Positions 57,053 through 64,000 of a DNA stretch of 64,000 bases are shown in pieces. This DNA comes from Myxococcota bacterium (GTDB lineage Bacteria > Myxococcota_A > UBA9160 > UBA4427): assembly GCA_041389495.1 (NCBI GenBank), contig JAWKRT010000002.1, forward strand, positions 434,001 through 498,000, given 5' to 3'. A program made the position numbers and the translations under genes. Within the stretch, counting starts at the first letter, position 1. Every line of letters starts with the position of its first letter. The notes beneath the pieces are model-generated. The model did no database searches and had not been told where the DNA came from. It saw only the letters and a list, made by a program, of their open reading frames with translations.

Positions 57053-60031
57053 CTATGGGCCGATCCGCCCCACCGAGCGAGGTCGCGCCGGGTGCCTTCG
57101 ACGCGCGCCGAGCGCCGCGAGCGCGCCGAGCGCTGCGGCGCCCGCCGCGGCCGCCGCCGGCTCGGGCACGACGTTCGGGTCGCGCCCGAGCGCGACCTCC
57201 GCGCCGTCGTCCATCCCATCGCCGTCGGTGTCGGCGACGTCGGGCCGGGTTCCCGTGTCGAGCGCCGAGACGAAGACGCCCGTGCCCGTTTCCACGCCGT
57301 CGCCGAGTGCGTCGGCGTCGCGATCGACGCCCGCGCGCTCGCCCGAGCCCGGCGGCACCGCGGTGTAGGTGACCTCCTGTCCCGGCGTGCCCGCGAGCGC
57401 GCGCAGCGCGGCGTCCGCGAGCGCGGGTCCGCCGTCGTCGGGGTGGAAGAGGCCGTCGCCGCGCAGCACGAAGCCGCGCGGCGCGCCGCCGACGACCGCC
57501 TTCGCGACGAGGTCGGCCTCGGTCGTCGCGCCGCCGAGGACCGCAGACACGAAGGGCGCCTGCGCGCGCGCGACGAGCAGGTCGATGCGCGGGCCCGCGA
57601 CGCCCGCGTTGGTCGCGTCGAGCGTCACCTGCTGGCCGACGATCGGCGCGAGGTCGCTCGGCATCGCCATCATGAACGCCTCGAGCTGGTCGCGCTCGAG
57701 CGGCGCGAGCACGAACTGCGTACCGAGCAGGAAGCGGCCGACGGTGTCGAAGCGCCCGTCGTGCGCGAAGCCGAAGCCGCGCACCTGATCGCCCATGTGC
57801 GCGTTGTCGCCCGCGAACACCTCGGGCACGTCCGGGAAGCCGAAGCGCCCGACCTTCTGATAGAGGTTGCGCAGGTGCGGGATCTTGAAATCCTGGTCGA
57901 CGAACTCGTCGATCGACAGCGCGTTCGTGCCGAAGCGCCCGCTCGCCGGGTCGACCGCGTGGCACGTCCTGCACATGCGCGTCGCGTCGAACTGCAGCGG
58001 GAGGCCGGTCGTGATCGCGTTGTCGAAGACGTTGCGGCCCGAGGCCTCGTCGGAGCGGTCGTCGTTCGCGAGCTGGCGGATCGGGTTCGGCGGATAGCGG
58101 AGCTCCATCGCGAACGCGCGGAACGCCTCCATCTCCGCCGGCGGGAGCGGGCCCTCGTCGCGGCCGAGCAGCGCGTCGAACGCGACGTCGAACGCGAGGA
58201 AGCCGCTGTCCGCGTCGCCCTGCCGATCGCCGCGCCAGTGCTCGGGCCCGTGGTTCGCGAGGCCGCGCAGGCTCTGCGTCGACATCGGCCCCTTCACCGG
58301 ATGGAACGGCCGCAGCGGCGGCGCACTCAGGCCGGGCGGCGGCGGCTGCTGCGGGTTGGCGTTCGCGACGACGTCGCCGTCCGGGTCGCCGAGATCCCAC
58401 GCGAGGTCGTCCATGTCGCCGAACAGGTGGCAGCTCGCGCACGACGCCTCGCCGTTGCTCGACCCGATGCGCGCGTCGTAGAGGAACGGCCGCCCGGCGA
58501 CCACGTGCGCGGGCTCGGGGCTGTGCAGCGCCACGCGCTCGAGCTCGACGCCCGTCGTGCGATCGATGCGCGCGACCGCGTCGTCGAAGCGCGTCGTCAC
58601 GTACAGGTCGTCGCCCGCGAGCAGGAGCCCGCTCGGCCCGCCGCCGGCGACGGGGATGTGGCTCGCCGCGTCGGGCACGAACGTGTCGGCCGCGAGCGCG
58701 GCCGTGTCGAAGACGCCGATCGCGCTCGACCCGAACGCGGCCACGTAGAGCGTCGCGCCGTCGGGCGTGACCGCGAGCGCGGTCGGCGTCGCGAGGCTCG
58801 CGTCCTCGACGCCCGCCGGCACCGGCACGGCCGCGTAGTCGATGTGCTTGTTCAGGTGGCGCGGCAGCACGTTCGCGCCCGACAGCACGGTGATGCGCGA
58901 CTCGTGCAGGTGGCCGCGCACGCTCGCGGGCTCGCCCGGCGTCGACTTCCCGCTCGCGCCCGACGCGTGCACGCCTGCACCCTCGAAGCGCACCTCGTTG
59001 CGCGCCTCCGTGTTCGCGACGTAGACGTCGCCCGTCACCGGGTTCTCGACCATCGCGAAGAGCACGGTGCCGACGCCCGCCCACGATGCGGTCGCGACGG
59101 GCGGCGTCGCGTTCGCGTCGATCGCGAAGACGTCGAGGTCGGGGAGGTCGAACGGCACCGCCGCGCTCCAGTCGCGGCCGAGCTCGTCCTGCCACGCGCC
59201 GCTCGTGCCGCCGTCGCGGTCGCGCTTCACGATCAGGCCCTCTTCGGGCGCGGTCGCGCCGGCGTGGTTCGCGTTCGGTGCGGGGAGCCCGCCCGGGTAC
59301 GTCGCGCCGTTCACCGTGCACGACGGCGCGGTCTCGCCGCCGTCGCACACGGCGTCGTGCGGCACGACGGTGGTGCGGTTGCCGGAGCGGTAGACGGCGG
59401 CCCACACGGTCGCGCCGTCCGCGCTCGCGGCGAGTGCGCGCGGGCGGTCGCCGAAGAGCGTGAGCACGGTGAGCGGCGTGCCGCCGAGCGAGCTGCCGAG
59501 CGCGTTCGCGTCGAAGACCCACACGTCGGCGCGGCCGACGCCGGGCGTCGCGTACTCGCCGCGCGGCGTCGGCGAGTGCGCGCCGCGGTGCGCGGTGGTG
59601 ACGAAGGCGCGGTCGCCGGCCGCGCCCGCGAACACGACGTCGCGCGGCTCGTCGCCGACGAGCAGCGTGCGCACGACGCGCGGCGCCGCGCCGTCGAGCC
59701 GCACGATGCTGATGCTGTCGGAGAGGTGGTTCACCACCCAGAGCTCGTCGTTCGAGCGCGCGGCGACGGCGACGGGCTCCATGCCGACGGACACCGAGCC
59801 CGCGTGGACGAGCGCGCCGCCCGCGACGTCGAAGAGCTCGACCCGTCCGTCGGGCGTGTTCACGACGGCGAGCGTCGCTCCGTCGGGCGTCCGCGCGAGC
59901 GTGCGGACGGGGTCGCTCTCGAAGAGCTGGTAGTCGGATCGTGCGGGCGCGTCGGACGCGGAGATCGCGAGCGCCGCGACGACCGCGGCGCCGAGCGTGC
60001 AGAGCGTGGCGATGGGCTTCGCGCGCGGCAT
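57053..60031 (-). CDS. Secreted beta-propeller di-haem cytochrome with PEP-CTERM-type end
   Basis: 992 residues. A signal peptide is followed by YVTN-like propeller repeats over about the first half (TPDGATLAVVNTPDGRVELF, TPDGATLYVAAFGSSAIGVF), then two CxxCH haem sites: CASCH (531-535) and CRTCH (687-691). The region between has CCP/MauG-like features such as GRFGTNALSIDEF and IPHLRNLYQKVGRFGFPD. Near the end are thrombospondin-type-3 Ca repeats (DTDGDGMDDGAEVALGRDPN) and a PEP-CTERM-like tail (VVPEPAAA, hydrophobic helix, ARRRHPARPR). It lies 78 bp upstream of the oxidase gene and 12 bp downstream of the AtoE gene, all co-directional. It is a likely extracellular electron carrier or peroxidase. 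Confidence 0.88.
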   Translation of the reverse strand: MPRAKPIATLCTLGAAVVAALAISASDAPARSDYQLFESDPVRTLARTPDGATLAVVNTPDGRVELFDVAGGALVHAGSVSVGMEPVAVAARSNDELWVVNHLSDSISIVRLDGAAPRVVRTLLVGDEPRDVVFAGAAGDRAFVTTAHRGAHSPTPRGEYATPGVGRADVWVFDANALGSSLGGTPLTVLTLFGDRPRALAASADGATVWAAVYRSGNRTTVVPHDAVCDGGETAPSCTVNGATYPGGLPAPNANHAGATAPEEGLIVKRDRDGGTSGAWQDELGRDWSAAVPFDLPDLDVFAIDANATPPVATASWAGVGTVLFAMVENPVTGDVYVANTEARNEVRFEGAGVHASGASGKSTPGEPASVRGHLHESRITVLSGANVLPRHLNKHIDYAAVPVPAGVEDASLATPTALAVTPDGATLYVAAFGSSAIGVFDTAALAADTFVPDAASHIPVAGGGPSGLLLAGDDLYVTTRFDDAVARIDRTTGVELERVALHSPEPAHVVAGRPFLYDARIGSSNGEASCASCHLFGDMDDLAWDLGDPDGDVVANANPQQPPPPGLSAPPLRPFHPVKGPMSTQSLRGLANHGPEHWRGDRQGDADSGFLAFDVAFDALLGRDEGPLPPAEMEAFRAFAMELRYPPNPIRQLANDDRSDEASGRNVFDNAITTGLPLQFDATRMCRTCHAVDPASGRFGTNALSIDEFVDQDFKIPHLRNLYQKVGRFGFPDVPEVFAGDNAHMGDQVRGFGFAHDGRFDTVGRFLLGTQFVLAPLERDQLEAFMMAMPSDLAPIVGQQVTLDATNAGVAGPRIDLLVARAQAPFVSAVLGGATTEADLVAKAVVGGAPRGFVLRGDGLFHPDDGGPALADAALRALAGTPGQEVTYTAVPPGSGERAGVDRDADALGDGVETGTGVFVSALDTGTRPDVADTDGDGMDDGAEVALGRDPNVVPEPAAAAAGAAALGALAALGARRRHPARPRSVGRIGP

Positions 60032-60043
60032 CGGGGCTCGCCA

Positions 60044-61447
60044 TCACAGGTTCGTCGGCATCCACAGCATCCACACGGCGCTCGCCGCGAGGCACGCGAG
60101 CGCGACGAGGAAGGCGTAGCCGACGACCTCGCCGAAGCGCGTGCGCGTGACGGCGAGCAAGGGTAGCGCCCACATCGGTTGGATCAGGTTCGTCGTCGAG
60201 TCGCCGTAGGCGTAGGCGAGCAGCGTCGTCACCGTCGAGACGCCGATCTCGTTGCCGACGGGAATCAGATAGGGCGCCTCGATCAGGAACTTCGAGCCCG
60301 CCGACGGCACGACCAGATTGACCAGTCCGGAGTAGAGATAGACGAGCAGTGCATACGTGTCGCGCTCGGCGATGCGCACGAACTGCGCGGCGAGCCACGC
60401 GCCCGTGCCCGTCCCGACGAGCACGCCGAAGATGCCTCCGTAGAACGGGAACTGGAGCACGAGCCCGTAGGCGGGCTCGAGCCCGCGCAGGCAGCCGCGC
60501 ACGAAGGCGAGCGGCCGCACGTGCAGCACGAGCGCGAGCGACAGGAAGACCGTGTTGTAGGCGTCGATCGTCCAGCTCGCGCCGAAGCCGCGCTCGGCGA
60601 TGCGCGCGCCGAGCGGGTAGAGGAGGAGCAGCGCGGCGAGCGCGTTGAAGCCGGGGAACGCGTCGAGCCGCGCGGCGGGCGTCGCGGCGCGGGGCGCGCG
60701 CGGCGGCGGCTCGGGCAGGATCGCGTCGACCTGCTCGCGCGTGAGCGTGCGCGCGCCGCGGTCGGGGTGCAGCAGCACGACGGCGGCGAGCGCGACGAGC
60801 GACACGCCCGCGAGGTAGAGCGCGTTCCACGCGTTGCCGAGCGTCTCCGTCACCGGGTAGAGGCGGTCGACGACGGGGGCGCCGGTCGCGGGCTCGAGCA
60901 GCGGGTTGTGCGGCGTCGCGAGGATGAGCGGCGCGGTGCCCGAGAGGCCCCCGTGCCACACCGTGCCGAGCCCGAGATAGGCCGCGACGATCAGCACGCG
61001 CACGTCGACCTTCGGATTGCGCCGCGCGACGAAGGGCACGAGCAGCGCGCTCGCCACCGTGCACACGGCGCCGTTCACGAGCCCCGTCGCGATCGAGAAC
61101 ACGCCCGCGAGCGCGATCGCCTGGCGCGGCCGCTCGGGGTCCGGGAGCGCGGCGAGCGCGTCGAGCGCGCGGAAGGCCGGCCGCGACGTCGCGACGCCGG
61201 CCGCGGCGACGAACGCGATCGTGAACTGCATCGCGAGCGCGAGCAGCGACCACACGCCGTCGCCCCACGCGACGAGCGCCTCGTGCGGCGACGCGCCGCC
61301 CGCCGTCGTGGCGAGCGCGAGCACGAGCGCGGTGAGCGCGAGACACAGCACCCACGCGTCGGGCACCCAGCGCTCGGTCCAGTCGGAGAGGCGCGCACCC
61401 GCGCGGCGCAGCGAGGCGAGGACGGCCACGGCGTCAGTCGAGCGCAT
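60044..61447 (-). CDS. atoE: AtoE-type short-chain fatty-acid transporter
   Basis: 467 residues, about 12 hydrophobic segments, resembling the AtoE (TIGR00366) family. Recognisable blocks are WTERWVPDAWVLCLALTALV, VLIVAAYLGLGTVWHGGLSG, LQFPFYGGIFGVLVGTGTGA and YAYGDSTTNLIQPMWALPLL. Members take up short-chain fatty acids such as acetoacetate or butyrate in the inner membrane. The start overlaps the APH-like gene stop by 14 nt; GTG 61429 is an alternative start. It is second in a four-gene operon ending in the copper-radical oxidase. Substrate specificity is unknown. Confidence 0.85.
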   Translation of the reverse strand: MRSTDAVAVLASLRRAGARLSDWTERWVPDAWVLCLALTALVLALATTAGGASPHEALVAWGDGVWSLLALAMQFTIAFVAAAGVATSRPAFRALDALAALPDPERPRQAIALAGVFSIATGLVNGAVCTVASALLVPFVARRNPKVDVRVLIVAAYLGLGTVWHGGLSGTAPLILATPHNPLLEPATGAPVVDRLYPVTETLGNAWNALYLAGVSLVALAAVVLLHPDRGARTLTREQVDAILPEPPPRAPRAATPAARLDAFPGFNALAALLLLYPLGARIAERGFGASWTIDAYNTVFLSLALVLHVRPLAFVRGCLRGLEPAYGLVLQFPFYGGIFGVLVGTGTGAWLAAQFVRIAERDTYALLVYLYSGLVNLVVPSAGSKFLIEAPYLIPVGNEIGVSTVTTLLAYAYGDSTTNLIQPMWALPLLAVTRTRFGEVVGYAFLVALACLAASAVWMLWMPTNL

Positions 61448-62519
61448 CGCCGAGCAGCGCGCGCAGCCGGCGGAACGGGAAGCTCTGGTCGAAGAGCGCG
61501 TCGGGCAGCTCCACGCCCTGCGCGCGCAGCCGCTTCATCACCTTGACCTGCACGGCGCCGCGCCAGAACGCGGAGAACACGGACCAGTAGTGCAGGTGCC
61601 GCACCGGCGCGCCGCCCGCCGCCTCGTAGAGCGCGACGAGCTCGGCCTCGGACGGCGTGCCCTCGCGCGCCGCGCCGCCCGCCTCGTCCTGCGCGCGCAG
61701 GTCGGAGAAGTGGAGCGACGCGAGGTCGGCCTCGGGCGCGCCGACGCCGCACATCTCCCAGTCGACGAGCGCGCGCACGGCGCTGCCGTCGGGCGCGAAG
61801 AGGACGTTGCCGAGCTTGGCGTCGCCCCACGCGAGCGCGAGGCGCGCGTCGCGCGGGCGCTCGCGCTCGAGCCACGCGAGCGCCGCGTCGAGCACGGGCT
61901 CGCGCTCGGAGGGGTCGCGCTTGATCCAGCCGTCGACATAACGACGCCAGTAGGCGAGCGCGGCGGTCGCCGCGTCCTCGCCTTGCCGCCCGCCCGGGAG
62001 CCGCGCGATGCCGAGCGCGCGCCAGTCGGCCGCGTGCACGGGCACGAGTGCCTCGATCGCCGCGCGCCACGCGCTGCGCCGCTCGTCGGGCGTCATCTGC
62101 ACGTAGAGGCCTTCCGCCTGGTAGGACGGGCGGTCGAGCGGCGCCCAGCAGTCGATCGCGCGCATCACGAGGAAGGGCGTGCCGAGCACGGACGCGTCCT
62201 CCTCGAGCCAGAGCACGTCGGGCACGGGCGCGCGCGTGTGCGCGGCGAGCGCGCGCATCGCGTCGTGCTGGAGCCGCAGGTCGTACTCGGGGAAGGGGCC
62301 CTCCTCGCGCGGCGCGGCGCGCACGGCGAGCGCGAGCTCGCGCGCCTCGCCGCGCGCGTCGCGGAAGCGCGCCGTCGCGAGCGTGGTCTCGCTCGACATG
62401 CCGCCCGGCGGCTTGCGCACCGCGTCGACGTCGACCGGCCCGGCGGCCTCGACGCGCGGCGCGAGCCAGGCGGCGAGGGCGGTGCGGAAGGCGAGCGCGT
62501 CGTCCGGGGGGTCGGCCAC
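61434..62519 (-). CDS. APH-like phosphotransferase (aminoglycoside-phosphotransferase fold)
   Basis: 361 residues. The kinase-like motif WGDAKLGNVLFAPDG matches the HxDxxxxN loop (the usual His is Trp), LVDWEMCGVGAPEADLASLH supplies the metal-binding DWE, and PPGGMSSETTLATAR is the glycine-rich phosphate-loop analogue. Relatives include acyl-CoA-dehydrogenase-associated APH proteins and choline/hydroxyl kinases in catabolic clusters. GTG 62519 is chosen because the family N-terminus starts there; a frame from 62648 is a shadow. First gene of the operon; it phosphorylates an unknown hydroxyl substrate. It faces a divergent gene at 62626. Confidence 0.8.
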   Translation of the reverse strand: MADPPDDALAFRTALAAWLAPRVEAAGPVDVDAVRKPPGGMSSETTLATARFRDARGEARELALAVRAAPREEGPFPEYDLRLQHDAMRALAAHTRAPVPDVLWLEEDASVLGTPFLVMRAIDCWAPLDRPSYQAEGLYVQMTPDERRSAWRAAIEALVPVHAADWRALGIARLPGGRQGEDAATAALAYWRRYVDGWIKRDPSEREPVLDAALAWLERERPRDARLALAWGDAKLGNVLFAPDGSAVRALVDWEMCGVGAPEADLASLHFSDLRAQDEAGGAAREGTPSEAELVALYEAAGGAPVRHLHYWSVFSAFWRGAVQVKVMKRLRAQGVELPDALFDQSFPFRRLRALLGDALD

Positions 62520-62625
62520 GCGCGCATCATCGAGGCTCGCCGGCCGGAATTCCAGCGCCTTGCGCCCCGCGCGGCCGGCGTCGGGAGCCTTGCCCTCGCG
62601 GCGCGCGCCGCGTAGGAATCCGCAC

Positions 62626-63753
62626 ATGCTGACTCCGATGGACGACACGCTCTGGCACCAGCTCCCGACGACGTTCGATCACGTGGGCACGAGCGACCCG
62701 CGCTTCTTCGACCGCTACTGGTTCGTCGCGAACGACCCGCGCGGCGGCGGCACGCTGCAGCTCACGCTCGGCGTCTACCAGAACATGAACGTGATGGACG
62801 GCGGCTTCGTGTTCGCGCGCGACGGGCGGCAGCACAACGTGCGCGCGTCGCGCACGCTGCGCCCGCACTACGCGCCGTGCTGCGGGCCGATCGCCGTCGA
62901 GGTGCTCGAGCCGCTCGCGCGCTTCGCGCTGCGCGTCGACGACGCCGCGTCGGGCGTGCGCGCCGAGCTCGAGTGGCGCGCGGAGTTCGACGCGCAGGAG
63001 GAGGTGCCGCAGTTCGTGCGGCAGCGCGGCCGCGTCGTGCGCGACTCGCGGCGCTTCGACCAGATCGGCGCGTGCGCGGGCTGGGTCGAGGCCGGCGGCC
63101 GCCGCACGGAGGTCGACTCCTGGTGGGCCGCGCGCGACCACTCGTGGGGCGTGCGCGAGCGCGTCGGCATCGACGAGCCGCAGACGGGCCCGCCGCCCGC
63201 GGCCGCGCCGGACGCCGCATCCGCCGGGGGCACCCTCTTCGCGTTCCTGTTCTTCTCGACCACGGCGATCGGTGGCCACGTGCAGCTCTCGCACTTCGCG
63301 GGCGAGGGCGACTACCTGAGCGCCGAGGTCGAGCGCCGCGGCGGCGGCGCGCCCGTGCGCCTCGCGCGCGCCGCGCTGCGCGCCGAGCTCGTCGACGACC
63401 GCTCGCCGCGCCGCTTCCGCGCGGCGTGGTTCGACGCCGCACTCGACGACGGTCGCCCCGTCGAGATCGAGATGCGCGCGCTCGGGTCGGCGATCGACAT
63501 GCAGGGGCTCGGCTACGGCGGCTACGACGACGGGCGCGGCCTCGGCGTCTGGCGCGGCGACGCGCACACCGAGCGCGACGTGTGGGACGTCTCGGACGCG
63601 TGCGAGGTCGTGCGCGACGGCGCGCGCGTGCGCCCCATCCACCGCATCCAGCCCGTGCGCGTCGCGGTGCGCGGCGGCGGCGTCGACGGCGAGGGAACGG
63701 GGAGCCTCACCTTCATCGCCGAGGGGCGGCTGCCGCAGCTCGGCCTCGGCTGA
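62626..63753 (+). CDS. DUF7064/7065-like (carotenoid-hydratase-like fold) protein
   Basis: 375 residues of two beta-rich halves. N-terminal HQLPTTFDHVGTSDPRFFDR, then GGFVFARDGRQHNVRASR, and the central VDSWWAARDHSWGVRERVG resemble the two-domain lipocalin-like DUF7064/7065 (CrtC/AttH-related) proteins often found beside oxidative catabolic genes. ATG 62626 has no ribosome site; TAGGAA (62613) lies 13 nt upstream, so the mRNA may be leaderless. The stop overlaps a GC hairpin (63752-63779). Enzymatic activity is not known; hydration or dehydration of terpenoid-like compounds is a guess. Confidence 0.6.
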   Translation: MLTPMDDTLWHQLPTTFDHVGTSDPRFFDRYWFVANDPRGGGTLQLTLGVYQNMNVMDGGFVFARDGRQHNVRASRTLRPHYAPCCGPIAVEVLEPLARFALRVDDAASGVRAELEWRAEFDAQEEVPQFVRQRGRVVRDSRRFDQIGACAGWVEAGGRRTEVDSWWAARDHSWGVRERVGIDEPQTGPPPAAAPDAASAGGTLFAFLFFSTTAIGGHVQLSHFAGEGDYLSAEVERRGGGAPVRLARAALRAELVDDRSPRRFRAAWFDAALDDGRPVEIEMRALGSAIDMQGLGYGGYDDGRGLGVWRGDAHTERDVWDVSDACEVVRDGARVRPIHRIQPVRVAVRGGGVDGEGTGSLTFIAEGRLPQLGLG

Positions 63754-63779
63754 GCGGCGCGGCGTGCCGCGTGCCGCTC
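63752..63779 (+). terminator. Hairpin at the end of the DUF7064/7065-like gene
   Basis: GAGCGGC (63752-63758) pairs with GCCGCTC (63773-63779) and GCGGC (63759-63763) with GCCGC (63766-63770), leaving a 2-nt loop and a 2-nt bulge. It overlaps the stop codon. No U-run. Confidence 0.5.
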
Positions 63780-63790
63780 GGCCCGCGCGC

Positions 63791-63857
63791 GGCGGTCGAA
63801 CGCGCGCCCCGCGGCGCGCGCGGCGGTCGAACGCGCGCCCCGCGGCGCGCGCGGCGG
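63791..63857. repeat. 31-bp tandem repeat, two copies plus a fragment
   Basis: The unit starting GGCGGTCGAACGCGCG at 63791 recurs at 63822 with period 31 and the first five bases again at 63853. It lies in the 118-bp gap between a hairpin and the partial gene at 63872 and nearly touches its TAGGCT (63860-63865). Confidence 0.7.
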
Positions 63858-63871
63858 AGTAGGCTGCGCGC

Positions 63872-64000
63872 ATGCCGACCGCCCACGCCCCGCGCGCGTC
63901 GCTCCCGGCACTCGGGGCCGCGCTCGCGATCGGCCTCCTCGTCGCACCGCTCGCCGCGCGCGCCGATGCGCGCGCGCCGCGCTCGCTCGTCGCGCCCGCG
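63872..64000 (+). CDS. Start of an exported protein, cut by the window end
   Basis: The first 43 codons of a frame from ATG 63872: MPTAHAPRASLPALGAALAI, then GLLVAPLAARADARAPRSL, an n-h-c signal peptide with a plausible Ala-x-Ala cleavage near ARA. The rest lies beyond the window, so no family is assignable. A -10-like TAGGCT lies 12 nt upstream of the ATG and no ribosome site is seen. Confidence 0.5.
   Translation, partial: MPTAHAPRASLPALGAALAIGLLVAPLAARADARAPRSLVAPA

Noticed and set aside
54977..60166. 1729-codon plus-strand open frame
   Set aside because: Antisense to the oxidase and di-haem genes, low complexity, no motif.
54513..61355. 2280-codon minus-strand open frame
   Set aside because: Arg/Ala/Pro-rich translation with no domains. 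It is a GC-bias shadow of the oxidase, cytochrome and AtoE genes in another frame.

Overview
The window is very G+C-rich DNA (roughly three quarters G+C by eye) with strong third-position GC codon bias and dense, often overlapping genes (ATGA/GTGA junctions). Lipoproteins, a periplasmic-adaptor/ABC exporter, two PEP-CTERM-type C-termini, an AtoE transporter and a di-haem cytochrome indicate a Gram-negative cell. Six cytochromes P450, Baeyer-Villiger-type monooxygenases, SDRs, NTF2/SnoaL folds and amidohydrolase-2 proteins resemble what is found in uncultured 'deltaproteobacterial' lineages (Myxococcota/Binatota-like). That placement is inference; there is no rRNA or marker gene here.

Layout. 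1-7.2 kb: DapB-like dehydrogenase (cut by the window edge), TetR regulator, divergent P450 + flavin monooxygenase pair, lipoprotein, aldehyde dehydrogenase, NTF2 protein. 7.2-11.5 kb: minus-strand four-gene exporter operon (adaptor, ATPase, two FtsX-type permeases). 11.5-15.4 kb: a lower-GC, foreign-looking island with an orphan Sll1717-type P-loop ATPase flanked by integron-attC-like half sites, an IS3-family transposase relic, an orphan Imm50-like immunity protein and a small lipoprotein. 15.4-24.7 kb: SDR, three consecutive P450s, a paired intact/degenerate SDR operon with NTF2 and VOC proteins, another SDR and a sulfotransferase. 24.7-28.6 kb: small exported protein, PEP-CTERM protein, TauE-like permease and a GT39-like membrane glycosyltransferase. 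28.6-40 kb: triple-NTF2 protein, DapA-like protein without the Schiff-base lysine, amidohydrolase, GT-like membrane protein plus SGNH protein, exported protein, EF-hand/esterase fusion, amidohydrolase plus CitE-like pair. 40-54.7 kb: amidase, second P450 + monooxygenase pair, thiolase-like protein, amidohydrolase, sixth P450, sulfatase-like lipoprotein, SDR, NTF2, EthD, VOC and acyl-CoA synthetase. 54.7-64 kb: an operon of APH-like kinase, AtoE-type transporter, beta-propeller di-haem cytochrome and copper-radical oxidase, then a DUF7064/7065-like protein and a partial exported protein.

How the genes may work together. Most of the window reads as oxidative catabolism of hydrophobic compounds (steroid-, terpenoid- or alicyclic-like; substrate unknown): P450 hydroxylation, SDR oxidation to ketone, flavin monooxygenase insertion to ester/lactone, amidohydrolase/amidase hydrolysis, aldehyde dehydrogenase, CoA activation and thiolase-type chemistry, with NTF2 and VOC proteins as isomerases or dehydratases. 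No ferredoxin or ferredoxin reductase is present, so P450 redox partners must be encoded elsewhere.

The most unusual items are the cassette-like ATPase island (11.96-13.66 kb), the DapA-like protein lacking both catalytic residues, the P450 triplet in which two of three have lost the I-helix acid-alcohol pair, the degenerate/intact SDR pair, the three-domain NTF2 protein, and the copper-radical oxidase/di-haem propeller operon. No tRNA, rRNA or CRISPR array was seen.
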